Below, one piece after another: positions 46,972-58,125 of a DNA stretch of 64,000 nucleotides. Each line of letters begins with the position of its first letter. Position 1 is the stretch's first letter. Below the pieces are notes generated by a model. That model was not told the DNA's origin, searched no databases, and saw only the letters and a program-made list of their open reading frames with translations. The position numbers were made by a program, and so were the translations under genes. The stretch is from Engelhardtia mirabilis. GTDB taxonomy: Bacteria; Planctomycetota; UBA1135; GCA-002686595. The stretch covers positions 2,108,001 through 2,172,000 of the forward strand of contig CP036296.1 in NCBI GenBank assembly GCA_007751255.1, in the 5' to 3' direction.

Positions 46972-47864
46972 GCGTTTCGGTCGGGGCCGGAGCGGTCGCG
47001 GCGGGGGCGGGCGAGACCCGCACCGTCGGCGGCTGGACGGTCACGGCCCTGTCCGACGGTGAGTTCCGTCTGGACGGCGGCGCCATGTGGGGCGTGGTCC
47101 CCGCGAACCTCTGGCGACGGATGACCCCGCCCGCGGACGACAACACGATCCGCATGGCGCTGCGCCCGTTCCTGGCGCGGCGCGGCGACGCGGTGGTGTT
47201 GATCGAGGGCGGCGTCGGCGACCGCTGGAGCGACAAGCTGCGCGGCATCTACCACCTGGACGGTGGCGGCTCCCTCGCCGCCAGCCTGCGCGCGGCCGGG
47301 GTCGAGCCGGGCGAGGTCACCCACGTGGTCGCCTCCCACTGCCACTGGGACCACATCGGCGCCCTGGTCGACGCGGACGGTGCGCCCCTGTGCCCCAACG
47401 CTCGCCACGTCGCTCCGCGTATCGAGGTCGAGCGCTGCCTGAAGCCCGACCACGTGCGCCGCGGCTCCTACCGCCCCGAGGACCTCGAGCCGATCGTCGC
47501 CGCTGGGCTGATGGACCCCTTCGACGGCGAGGTGGAGCCGGTGCCCGGGCTCACGGTCCACGCCCTGGGCGGCCACTCCGACGGGGTCAGCGTGGTCTGC
47601 CTGCGCGAGCCGGGCCGCGACCTGGATCGAGCCGGCCGCGACGCCGCGGTGTTCTGGTCCGACGTGGTTCCGACCACGCACCACGTCCAGCCGCCCTACA
47701 TCATGGCCTACGACATCGACGTGGAGCGCTCCTTCGAGCAGCGCAGCGAGTGGATCGCGCGCGCGGCCGAGGCGGGCTGGCTGGGGCTCTTCTACCACGA
47801 CGACGCGCAGCCCTTCGCGCGCATCGAGCGCGGCGAGAAGCGCTTCGTCGCGACGCCTGCCTGA
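46968..47864 (+). CDS. metallo-beta-lactamase-fold hydrolase
   Basis: The 298-residue protein has the metal motif ASHCHWDHIGAL (HxHxDH), further ligands in ALGGHSDGVSVV and AVFWSDVV, and a last His in LFYHDD. The RMALRPFLAR...VLIEGGVGDRW start is typical of quorum-quenching/lactonase-like or uncharacterised MBL hydrolases. The GTG start overlaps the acyl-CoA dehydrogenase stop by 4 bases, so it may hydrolyse a thioester or lactone in fatty-acid metabolism. No signal peptide. Confidence 0.83.
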   Translation: MSVSVGAGAVAAGAGETRTVGGWTVTALSDGEFRLDGGAMWGVVPANLWRRMTPPADDNTIRMALRPFLARRGDAVVLIEGGVGDRWSDKLRGIYHLDGGGSLAASLRAAGVEPGEVTHVVASHCHWDHIGALVDADGAPLCPNARHVAPRIEVERCLKPDHVRRGSYRPEDLEPIVAAGLMDPFDGEVEPVPGLTVHALGGHSDGVSVVCLREPGRDLDRAGRDAAVFWSDVVPTTHHVQPPYIMAYDIDVERSFEQRSEWIARAAEAGWLGLFYHDDAQPFARIERGEKRFVATPA

Positions 47865-47874
47865 GCCCCGCGCG

Positions 47875-48663
47875 ATGCGCGTCGTCTCGCTCTGCCCGTC
47901 AACCACGGAGACCCTGTTCGAGCTCGGCGTAGGCGCCTCGGTCGTGGGGCGCACCAAGTTCTGCGTCGAGCCGGCGGGGCGCGTCGAGGCCGTAGCGGTG
48001 GTGGGGGGCACCAAGGATCCGAAACTCGACCGCATCGTGGCGCTGAAGCCTGACCTGGTGCTGCTCAACGAGGAGGAGAACCGCCGCGAGGACGCGGACT
48101 CGCTGCGGGCGCGCGGCGTGCCTGTGCTCGTGACCTTCCCGCGCGACGTGGCCGAGACCGCGGCAGCACTACGCACGATCGCCGCCGCGGTCGGCGCCGT
48201 CGAGGCGGGTGAGCGCATCGCGGCCCGGATCGAAGCGCTGCGCGGCGAGATCGCCGCGCGCGCCCGAAACCGAGCGCCGGTGCGCTTCGCCTACTTGATC
48301 TGGCGCAAGCCATGGATGGCGGCCGGCGCGGGCACCTTCGTCGACGCGCTGCTCGCGACCGCGGGCGGCGTGAACGTGTTCTGCGCCGGCGAGGAGCGCT
48401 ATCCGGCCACGACCGCCGCGGACCTCGCGAGCCGCGCTCCCGACGTCATCCTGCTCTCCAGCGAGCCCTTCCCCTTCGCCGCCAAGCACATCGACGAGCT
48501 CTGCGAGCAGACCGGCCTCGCGCGCGAGCGCTTCCAGCTCGCCGACGGCCAACTCCTGTCCTGGCACGGCTCGCGCACGCTCCTGGGCCTGCCCCACGCC
48601 GAGCAGTGCCTGGCTCTGACGAGGCCCGCGGGGGCACGCCAGCGGATCGACGGGGAAACGTGA
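47875..48663 (+). CDS. BtuF-like metal/corrinoid-binding protein without signal peptide
   Basis: The 262-residue protein is of the helical-backbone metal receptor type (VSLCPSTTETLFELGVGASV, LKPDLVLLNEE, PDVILLSSEPFPF, LADGQLLSWHGSRTLLGL). Such proteins usually bind cobalamin or siderophores in the periplasm for ABC import. This one lacks a signal peptide and no permease or ATPase genes are near, so it may be cytoplasmic or a stand-alone binder. It starts 10 bases after the hydrolase gene and probably shares its transcript. Confidence 0.78.
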   Translation: MRVVSLCPSTTETLFELGVGASVVGRTKFCVEPAGRVEAVAVVGGTKDPKLDRIVALKPDLVLLNEEENRREDADSLRARGVPVLVTFPRDVAETAAALRTIAAAVGAVEAGERIAARIEALRGEIAARARNRAPVRFAYLIWRKPWMAAGAGTFVDALLATAGGVNVFCAGEERYPATTAADLASRAPDVILLSSEPFPFAAKHIDELCEQTGLARERFQLADGQLLSWHGSRTLLGLPHAEQCLALTRPAGARQRIDGET

Positions 48664-48875
48664 GGCAACGCGTGTCGACCTCGGAGGTGCAGGCGACCTC
48701 TCGGCGGCGCTTCACGAAGCGCTCGGTGCGCCCCTGTCCGACACCTGCTGGCTGTCGGAGGCCTTGTCGAATCCGGGGGGGGTAGTCTCGCGTCAGAACG
48801 GCTTGTCCGTGGATGAAGTCCGCTGGCCCAGTGATCAGCGCACTTGCAGCCCAGACCCTCTCCGGAGTGTTTTCG

Positions 48876-49385
48876 ATGTTGTCCGATCGCGTTCCTTTCC
48901 TCCCGAGCCTCGGCGCCTTGGCCTGCCTCGTCTCGCCCGCTGCGATCGCGCTCAGCGACAACCCGTGCCCTGGCTGTGAGATCTCGATCACCGACAATGC
49001 GCCCATCGCGAGTTTCGGGGCTGGAAGCCAGGCGATGAACTACATCTCCATGGTGGACCATGGGGACTGCTTCCTGCAGGTACTCGAAGGTTGCAAGGAC
49101 GGCTCACCGTGTACCTTCTTCCACCAGTGGTCTTTCGCGTCGGGGACCTGCGGAGATGCCCAGGCAGGCTGGGGCTATCGGTACTGGGACATCGACGATC
49201 CGGGCCAGAGCCATGGCGCCACGGACAGCGGAACTGGCCAGACCACGGGCTCCAACTCGATTTGGATCGCCTGCAACTCCGAGTACGAGTCGGCGATGGT
49301 TGTCACCAATGCCTGTGATCCTCCTCAAACCTGTTTCGCCCGTTCGGCTGCCAAGTGCTCGGACTGCGTAGGATCTTCGAAATGA
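48876..49385 (+). CDS. secreted Cys-rich protein of unknown function
   Basis: The 169-residue protein has a signal peptide (FLPSLGALACLVSPAAIALS) and ten or more cysteines in its mature part (NPCPGCEISITDN, KCSDCVGSSK). It ends in a short Cys-rich motif. I do not recognise it. The ATG chosen has CGGAG upstream; the frame opens 21 codons earlier. Its stop overlaps the ATG of the next gene (ATGA), so the two are co-translated. Confidence 0.6.
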   Translation: MLSDRVPFLPSLGALACLVSPAAIALSDNPCPGCEISITDNAPIASFGAGSQAMNYISMVDHGDCFLQVLEGCKDGSPCTFFHQWSFASGTCGDAQAGWGYRYWDIDDPGQSHGATDSGTGQTTGSNSIWIACNSEYESAMVVTNACDPPQTCFARSAAKCSDCVGSSK

Positions 49386-50407
49386 GGACCAAGTGGAGAG
49401 TCGTCTCAGCGCTCGGGTTGGTGGCCTTTGGCGCTGCCTTGGGAGTCCTGTTGACCAAGGGGGCGGGCGCCGGAGGTGGCGAAGCTCCCCACCCGAGCGC
49501 GGCCGGCGGTCCTGAGCCTGCGGGGAACGTCGAGCTGGCTGGCTTGACGGGCGCGTTGCGAGCGCCCTCCGGACCCGAACCGGCGGCCGACGAGCCCGAG
49601 GCGAGCGTGGCACCGACCGGGCCCGCGTGGATCTCCGATGGCTCGCAGATCCGAGTGCGCGGCCGGACCATGGAAGACGTCATGCGCGATTGGCACGGCG
49701 CGGACTGGCCGCTGGTCGAAGAAGTCGTGCTGAGGTCGCTGAACGATCCCGAGAACATCGGCCTCGATCGACCGCTCGAGCGCGACAGCCTCGGCGACAT
49801 GGACGGGTGCCTGGAGCGCGCGCCGGAGCTCGCGCTGAAGTGGTACGACAATGGGCCCGCACCCGTGGCGATCAAGCGCTTCCCCGGCTCCCACGTCCCC
49901 TCGACGTTTCCGGCCGAGCTCCTCGCGCGGCGCCTGGTCCGGGAGCCGTTCCTGTTCCCGGGTCAGCTCCCCTCGTCTCCCGCTGCGGCGGATGTCGACA
50001 TGGAGCACCCCGACTGGGATGCATTCGTGCAGTGGCTCGCTGGCGAGCGAGAGACCTTCCTCGACCTGGGCAACTCATTGATCGAGGCCCAGCGAACGTG
50101 CATCCGCGAGACGCTGGAGGCGACTACGCGCTTCGAGCGACCCGCCCATGGGGAGCTGTACTTCGCCCCCTTCATCACGCCGCACTCGCCGCAGGCGGAC
50201 CCTCAGGATCCCGCGTACGAACCGCCCAACGGGATCGTCCTGCTCATCGGCGAGGGGAACGGCCCCTGCGGGATGTTCGGCGGGATCTACTACCTGAGCT
50301 TCCGCGAGGTGCCGGCGGTCGCCGGGATCCTGGCCGACTGGCGGGCCTACAGCGCGATCCTGTCCGAGGAGCTGTTGGCCCGGGTGGAGCAACTTCCGCT
50401 GCTCTAG
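49382..50407 (+). CDS. membrane-anchored protein of unknown function, full copy
   Basis: The 341-residue protein has an N-terminal membrane anchor (WRVVSALGLVAFGAALGVLL), a Gly/Ala/Pro linker to about residue 80, and a soluble domain I do not recognise (VRGRTMEDVMRDWHGADWPL, IGEGNGPCGMFGGIYYLSF). The C-terminal half is duplicated, with loss of the first half, at 54405-54929. The DNA homology runs past the stop into the 3' end of a ferredoxin gene, so the original order was this gene followed by a convergent ferredoxin gene. Confidence 0.65.
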   Translation: MRTKWRVVSALGLVAFGAALGVLLTKGAGAGGGEAPHPSAAGGPEPAGNVELAGLTGALRAPSGPEPAADEPEASVAPTGPAWISDGSQIRVRGRTMEDVMRDWHGADWPLVEEVVLRSLNDPENIGLDRPLERDSLGDMDGCLERAPELALKWYDNGPAPVAIKRFPGSHVPSTFPAELLARRLVREPFLFPGQLPSSPAAADVDMEHPDWDAFVQWLAGERETFLDLGNSLIEAQRTCIRETLEATTRFERPAHGELYFAPFITPHSPQADPQDPAYEPPNGIVLLIGEGNGPCGMFGGIYYLSFREVPAVAGILADWRAYSAILSEELLARVEQLPLL

Positions 50408-50541
50408 GCTGCTCGAGGGCTGCGTGCCGAGCCGAGTCAGGTAGGGGCGAGACCGTCAGTCGTCGTCGGCCTCGTCCCACTCGACCCCGTCGGCTACACG
50501 CGTCCGTCGGGCGCGCGCGAGTCGACCCGCGGCGCGGGCTG

Positions 50542-50607
50542 CCTCAGTGGTGGTCTTCGGAGACCAAGTTCCGGTTCCAGCGGGGATCTCGACCGCCGCG
50601 TCGCAGC
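50542..50607 (-). pseudogene. 3' fragment of ferredoxin gene
   Basis: These bases match the last 22 codons of the ferredoxin gene at 55041-55451 (SCDVVVEIP...LVSEDHH), with a one-base deletion that shifts the frame. The fragment is cut off at 50607 where an IS3 remnant begins. It marks the end of a duplicated block. Confidence 0.75.
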
Positions 50608-51043
50608 TACTGCTTGTCAACGAGGGCTGGCGGGTGGCCCACAACCTCTGGATGGACTTGTGGTTCACCGGCCAGCCCTCGTTGACGAGCAGTCGGTGGA
50701 TGCGTCGGTAGCCGTACCAGGGGTGCGCCATCGAGAGTCGCCGCATGTCCTTGACCAGCACGAGCTCGTCATCGGGAACTGCGAGCTCGCGCCACTGTGT
50801 CGATCGAGCCTGCCCGACGAGTCGGCAGGCCGCCCGTTCGCCCATGGAGTGATCCTCCATCGCGTGCCGGACAGGCCGACTTCTGCTCGTCGGGCTCAAG
50901 AGTTTCCCTCTGCGATGTCCTTCAGCACCTGGTTGTCCAAGGCTTGCCTCGCCACGAGTCGCTTGAGCGCTGGGTTCCCGCGCTCTTCCGCGTCGCGGAG
51001 CTTCGCCAGGATCTGGTCGGGGGTGTGTCGTCGTTGGGCCATG
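50608..51043 (-). mobile_element. IS3-family insertion sequence remnant
   Basis: Read on the minus strand, 51043-50910 encodes a shortened OrfA (AQRRHTPDQILAKLRDAEE, then ARQALDNQVLKDIAEGNS) with its middle missing. The following frame encodes the start of OrfB (ERAACRLVGQARSTQWR, MAHPWYGYRRIHRLLVNEGW, NHKSIQRLW). The catalytic part of OrfB is gone. The copy is dead and joins directly to the ferredoxin fragment. Confidence 0.75.
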
Positions 51044-51496
51044 CTCGGTCCGTTCTGCCGAAGATGGGGCAGTTGGACTCGAACAGTGGCTGGGAGCGTT
51101 CTTGGCGGTCATTCCACTGCGTTTCCGCTTCATCTGGCTCCTGCTGCCCCTTCTCTTGACAGCCGCCGGGATTGCTTGGCCCTTGGCACCGGTTGGCCAG
51201 ACCGACTCTCTCACGGCGGCCAATTCGCGGACTGATTACCATCGGCCAACGAATGGAGCATCCCCGGACCTGGTTGCGCCTGCCACACAAGCGTTGTCCC
51301 TGGAGACGCTGTGCATCGCCGAGAGGTTGGATCTTCTGCGTCATTCGCAGGTCACCCCTCGCTCAGCCTCGATAGACTTCGAGAATCGGGAGGGGTTGGT
51401 CGGCTTGTCCGCCGATGGTGACCTTTGCCCTCCTTTTCTTATCGCTCCGTTCGATCGTGAACACCTCTTGGGCGGGCCCCTCAATAACCGGATGCC
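51044..51496. other. region between IS3 remnant and Gly-rich protein gene
   Basis: It has lower GC than the core genome. The only candidate gene is the frame at 51102. No repeat or RNA structure is evident. Confidence 0.4.
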
Positions 51497-51659
51497 ATGT
51501 TCCAGTCGCTACTTGCCCTGGCAGGACCGACCCTCAGTTCAACGTCAGTCACGCCAGTTGAGGCTCAGGGATTCGTCGATATCACCTCTGGCGTTTACGA
51601 GCTGTCCCAGTCTCTCGTTGTCGACTTCAGTGGAAGCGGGCTGCTCGAGAACACCTTGA
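51102..51659 (+). CDS. hypothetical protein with N-terminal hydrophobic segment (doubtful)
   Basis: The 185-residue frame starts with a good signal-anchor (FIWLLLPLLLTAAGIAWPLA) but has no recognised domain, and it overlaps the next gene by 163 bases. Only the part before 51497 might be real. It could be chance. Confidence 0.25.
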   Translation: MAVIPLRFRFIWLLLPLLLTAAGIAWPLAPVGQTDSLTAANSRTDYHRPTNGASPDLVAPATQALSLETLCIAERLDLLRHSQVTPRSASIDFENREGLVGLSADGDLCPPFLIAPFDREHLLGGPLNNRMPCSSRYLPWQDRPSVQRQSRQLRLRDSSISPLAFTSCPSLSLSTSVEAGCSRTP

Positions 51660-52297
51660 GCCCGTCGATCTTCGTCAACGGTTTTGACGTTTCTTCGTCA
51701 GCAATGATCACCTGGGGCTCACAGGAGTTCATAGATGACGACGGCGATGGCCTGGCAGAAGAGTGCTCAGCTGAGTTCTCATTCGACCTGTCGCTTCTCA
51801 GCCTCGTGCCTCGTGACGTGATACGAGTCGACGTCACCGCCGGAACGGCGACAGGCCCAGATACATGGGCAGACGCCGCCAGCGTACATGCCAACGTGGA
51901 GGTTCACGGCTCTTCCAGGCTGTACGACGGCGAGGCCGACTACGACATCGCCGTCTCGCTGTACGCGCTGGAGCACGTCTCTGGTGCCTACTCGATTGAG
52001 GTCAATGGAGTTGACATCTCGAGCTTGGTCCCTGTCTATGACGAGGCGGCGCTCTATGACAACGCCGATGCAGCAGGCTTCAGTCGAACCAAGTTCCTAC
52101 GCGCCCGACTCGACTTCTCGTCTGTCACAGTCGTGGAAACAGACTCCGTCATTATCTCTTACTCCGCAGCTACCCCGACCGCGACCTCGACAGGCCACTT
52201 CGAGGTGTCACGGATTTCTGATCCGGTGCCCGGCCCTCCCCCTTGTCCGAAGGAGAAGGTCGAGGAGGCAATGGACAAGCTGGAAGAGGCAATCAAC
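51497..52297 (+). pseudogene. secreted Gly-rich protein, 5' fragment (split by IS256-type element)
   Basis: The first 267 codons encode an apparent signal peptide (SLLALAGPTLSSTSVTPVEA) and a beta-rich domain of about 210 residues (SPSIFVNGFDVSSSAMITW, VSLYALEHVSGAYSIEVNGV), then a Pro-rich joint and a helical stretch (EKVEEAMDKLEEAIN). An IS256-type element cuts the frame after codon 267. Removing it with one 9-base target copy rejoins to 53705 in frame, giving a 462-residue protein. In the present form three extra codons and a stop follow, so a shortened protein could be made. I do not recognise the fold. Confidence 0.75.
52289..52297 (+). repeat. target-site duplication, left copy (GCAATCAAC)
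   Basis: GCAATCAAC here matches 53696-53704 exactly. The 9-base length is what IS256-family elements produce. Confidence 0.9.
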
Positions 52298-53695
52298 GAG
52301 GTATGACCAGAAGCGGTGGACGGTGAACTGAGAGGAAACGCGACGTACCCTTGGTGCTCGACATCACTCGACACCCAAGCCCCCAACGCGGGGGAAGGAC
52401 ACGCCGCATGAAGCAGCCTAGCGACTCGATCCAGTTCCAGCCAGACGCCCCGACCGCGGACATCCTCCAGGACGTTCTCCGAGAGGGCGCCCGGAAGATG
52501 CTCATCACGGCCCTGCAGGCGGAGGTCGCCGAGTACATCGACGCCCACGCGGACCAAGTGGACGAGCAGGGCCGCAGGCTCGTGGTTCGCAACGGCTCGT
52601 GCCCCGAGCGCACGATCCAGACCGCGTTGGGCGACATTCCGATCGCTCGTCCTCGAGTCGATGATCGTCGCTTGGACGACGGCGGCAATCGTATCCAGTT
52701 CACCAGCAAGATCCTGCCCCCTTACCTGCGCCGCTCGAAGACCATCGAGGAGCTGATCCCGTGGCTGTACCTGCGCGGAGTCTCGACCGGCGACTTCGGC
52801 GAAGCGCTCGGTGGCCTCCTCGGCGAGGGGGCCGCCGGTCTCTCGGCCTCGACCGTGGTGCGCCTCAAGCAGGCGTGGGAAGAGGAGCACCGGACCTGGA
52901 GCAAGCGCGAGCTCGCAGGCAAGCACTATGTCTACCTGTGGGCCGATGGCATTCATTCGAACGTGCGCCTGACGGACGAGCGCGCCTGCATGCTCGTGAT
53001 CATGGGCGCCACGGCCGACGGCAAGAAGGAGCTGGTGGCCGTCCACGATGGTGAGCGCGAGAGCGAGCAGTCCTGGACCGAAGTGCTGGTGGACCTCAAG
53101 GCCCGTGGCCTCTCGATCGCTCCGAAGCTGGTCGTCGCGGACGGCGCGCTCGGCTTCTGGAAGGCCAGCGCCAAGGTCTGGCCAACCGCGCAGGGGCAAC
53201 GCTGCTGGGTCCACAAGACGGCCAACGTCCTGAACAAGTGCCCGAAGTCGATGCATCCCAAGATCAAGGCTTCGCTGACCGAGATCTGGAACGCCGAGAC
53301 GCGAGAGGACGCCGAAGCGGCCATGATCCTCTTCCAGTCCATCTACGGCGCCAAGTACCCGAAGGCGGTCGAATGCCTGCTCAAGGACCGCGAGGCAATG
53401 CTGGCCTTCTACGACTTCCCGGCCGAGCACTGGCGCCACCTACGCACCACCAACCCCATCGAATCCACCTTCGCGACGATCCGGCTGCGAACCAGCCGGA
53501 CCAAAGGCGCAGGATCCCGAGCCGCCTGCCTCGCCATGGTCTACAAGCTCGCCAAATCGGCCGAGAAGACCTGGCGGAAGCTAAACGGCCACGAACACCT
53601 CGGAGACGTCATCCGAGGCGTCCAGTTCAAGGACGGCATCAAGGTCGCCGCGTGACCTCCCCGGGAATTCCATCCACAGCTCTTGGCAATACCTC
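52298..53695 (+). mobile_element. IS256-family insertion sequence (1398 bp)
   Basis: The element is bounded by imperfect inverted repeats that both begin GAGGTAT and share CCA, AGC and GTGGA at the same spacing over 26 bases. It is flanked by perfect 9-base duplications. It carries one full-length transposase gene. The clean ends and intact gene suggest a recent insertion that could still move. Confidence 0.9.
52408..53655 (+). CDS. IS256-family (mutator-type) transposase
   Basis: The 415-residue DDE transposase has the family marks: an N-terminal region with LQAEVAEYIDAHADQVDEQG and VRNGSCPERTIQT, catalytic Asp in YLWADGIHSNVR, Asp in LVVADGALGFWK, the CWVHKTANVLNKCPKS block, and Glu in TNPIESTFATIRLRT. 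The ATG giving MKQPSDSIQF is the first reasonable start. The gene is uninterrupted. It sits 110 bases inside the left end and 40 bases inside the right end of the element. Confidence 0.95.
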   Translation: MKQPSDSIQFQPDAPTADILQDVLREGARKMLITALQAEVAEYIDAHADQVDEQGRRLVVRNGSCPERTIQTALGDIPIARPRVDDRRLDDGGNRIQFTSKILPPYLRRSKTIEELIPWLYLRGVSTGDFGEALGGLLGEGAAGLSASTVVRLKQAWEEEHRTWSKRELAGKHYVYLWADGIHSNVRLTDERACMLVIMGATADGKKELVAVHDGERESEQSWTEVLVDLKARGLSIAPKLVVADGALGFWKASAKVWPTAQGQRCWVHKTANVLNKCPKSMHPKIKASLTEIWNAETREDAEAAMILFQSIYGAKYPKAVECLLKDREAMLAFYDFPAEHWRHLRTTNPIESTFATIRLRTSRTKGAGSRAACLAMVYKLAKSAEKTWRKLNGHEHLGDVIRGVQFKDGIKVAA

Positions 53696-53704
53696 GCAAT
53701 CAAC
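53696..53704 (+). repeat. target-site duplication, right copy (GCAATCAAC)
   Basis: This is the second copy of the 9-base word at 52289-52297. The host frame resumes at 53705. Confidence 0.9.
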
Positions 53705-54292
53705 CCAACGAGTGATCCCGAGCCTTCCGATGAAGAACGCGCCGAGGCAATCAAGGCCGCTGTGGCAGTGCTCTTGGACGATTGCCCAGGCCTGAGAGAT
53801 CGCAAGGTGAAGCACCTGGAGGGCACAGACTCGGACAGAACCCTCGGAATAGATCACGACAGCAACGGTTCATCGTCGCTGACCAGCGATGACGATTTTG
53901 TGATCTCGGTTGGAGGGAACCGCGACGACGACCCTGGCGGCGACGGGCACACGGCATCCGCAACAGCGACCTCGGATCATGGAGCGGCTATTGCCTGTGG
54001 CGGCAACGGAGGTTCCGCCGATGGAGCTGAGCCGGCAGGAAAGGGTGGCAAGGGGAAGGCGGTCTCGGCTGCCGGGGAAGCGTTCGCCGCTGGCGGTACT
54101 GGAGGAAGTGCCTGGACCGGCGGACAGACGAGCACTCCTGGCGGCCAGGGCGGAACGGCATGCGCCAAGTTCGACAACGGAGACGACGCCGGACAGGCTG
54201 GTCAGATCGGAAGCCAGTCGGGGGGCGGGGGCGGATACTTCACGATGAAGTCGGCCACCAATCCAATGTCGGGGTTCATGCCGACTAGCTAG
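53705..54292 (+). pseudogene. secreted Gly-rich protein, 3' fragment
   Basis: This in-frame continuation of the gene begun at 51497 encodes an acidic helical piece (SDEERAEAIKAAVAVLLDDC), then a long Gly/Ala/Ser-rich region (AIACGGNGGSADGAEPAGKG) with scattered Cys, ending MSGFMPTS. Gly-rich ends of this kind occur in secreted surface proteins. No start codon with a ribosome site lies at its front, so it is probably silent since the IS256 insertion; GTG at 53762 is possible. Confidence 0.7.
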
Positions 54293-54404
54293 GCACCTAC
54301 CCCGGCTTGACAGGGAATGGAGGCGTGCGACTGAACGGAGTTGCACGCCGACTGCTTGTTGGCTGCCCGGCGAGTGGCGTTGGTGCGTTGATGAGAGCGC
54401 CCCA

Positions 54405-54929
54405 TCCGTCTTCCCCGTCTCCTCGACGTTCCCGGCCGAGGTCCTCGCGCGGCGCCTTGTCCGGGAGCCGTTCCTGTTCCCGGGTCAGCTCCCCCCGTCT
54501 CCCGATGCTGCGGGCGTCGACATGGAGCAGCCCGACTGGGATGCATTCGTGCAGTGGCCCGCTGGCGAGCGAGAGACCTTCCTCGACCTGGGCAACTCGC
54601 TGATCGAGGCCCAGCGAACGTGCATTCACGAGACGCTGGGGGCGACCACGCGCTTCGAGCCGCCTGCCCATGGAGAGCTGTACTACGCTCCCTTCATCAC
54701 GCCGCACTCGCCGCAGGCGGACCTTCAGGATCCCGGGTACAACCCGCCAGACGGGGTTGTCCTGTTCATCGGCGAGGGCAACGGTCCCTGCGGGATGTTC
54801 GGCGGGATCTTCTGCCTGAGCTCCCGCGAGGTGCCTGCGGTCGCTGGGATCCTGGCCGACTGGAAGGCCTACAGCGCGGTCCTGTCCGAAGAGCTATTGG
54901 CCCGAGTGGAGCGGCTTCCGCTGCTCTGA
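54405..54929 (+). pseudogene. truncated second copy of membrane-anchored protein
   Basis: This matches the C-terminal half of the gene at 49382-50407 from STFPAELLARRL to the stop (ARVEQLPLL versus ARVERLPLL). The anchor and first half are missing; homology begins near 54405 right after unrelated sequence. Differences are spread evenly at a visible level, so the duplication is old. The frame is open, and an internal ATG at 54522 could give 135 residues, but without the anchor. Confidence 0.78.
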
Positions 54930-55040
54930 GCTGCTCGAGGGGGCAAGCGAGCCGCGCCAGTCAGGGGCGGGACGCAGCCGACGTCCGACTCGGCCCAGGC
55001 GCGCGCCTCGCTCGCGACTCGGCGCGCGGCGCGGCCCCGC

Positions 55041-55451
55041 TCAGTGGTGGTCTTCGGAGACCAGGTTCCGATTCCAGCCCGGGATCTCGACCACCACGTC
55101 GCAGCTACCGTCGGGGACAGTCTGACAGGCCAGACGCGACTCGGTGGTCAGACCGGGCGCGTGGTCGAGCTGGTCCTCCTCGTCGTCGCTGGCCTCGTTG
55201 CAGCTCTCCAGACCCTCGCGAATGATCACGTGGCAGGTGGAGCAGGCGCAGACGCCGCCGCAGGCGTGGTCGATGTCCACGCCGTTGCCGCCGGCGATTT
55301 CGAGCACCGAACCCGGCAGCCCGTCGCGGGAGTAGGGCAGTTTCGAGGGATCGACTTCCACGACCTTGCCCTCCGGCATGAAGGTCATGCGGTAGGAACG
55401 GGTGGGCAGCCGAGTCTCGGCCTGCCGGATGAAGGGGTTGGATCCGCCCAT
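55041..55451 (-). CDS. fdx: 2Fe-2S ferredoxin (adrenodoxin/ISC type)
   Basis: The 136-residue protein has the adrenodoxin-type cluster pattern: HACGGVCACSTCHV and a fourth Cys in SRLACQTVPDG. It has the acidic stretch ASDDEEDQLDHA between, which binds partners. The first 20 residues are extra compared with the usual length. It carries electrons in Fe-S cluster assembly or to a P450-like partner. It lies 30 bases downstream of the helicase gene on the same strand. Its 3' end is duplicated at 50542-50607. Confidence 0.93.
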   Translation of the reverse strand: MGGSNPFIRQAETRLPTRSYRMTFMPEGKVVEVDPSKLPYSRDGLPGSVLEIAGGNGVDIDHACGGVCACSTCHVIIREGLESCNEASDDEEDQLDHAPGLTTESRLACQTVPDGSCDVVVEIPGWNRNLVSEDHH

Positions 55452-55480
55452 GGGGGTGTGCTCAGTCGTCGGTCGAGGGG

Positions 55481-57943
<2,463 letters not shown>

Positions 57944-58112
57944 TGTCGATTCCTGAGTCGGGTGTCTACCCGAGATCTGCGGACAGCGGCCCGCGATCAA
58001 GCCGAGCAGTATATCGCCTGGCACCCCCGGTCTGGAGGGCCGGATCGAGCTGGTTGGGCCCTTGGCCCCGATCTCGGGGGGCGAGCGGGACGCACTGGCG
58101 GCCGCTGACCGC

Positions 58113-58118
58113 TAAGCT
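58113..58118 (+). promoter_or_regulatory. -10-like TAAGCT before xthA
   Basis: TAAGCT ends 7 bases before the ATG, the same layout as at mazG. A leaderless transcript is likely. Confidence 0.4.
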
Positions 58119-58125
58119 CCCGCCC

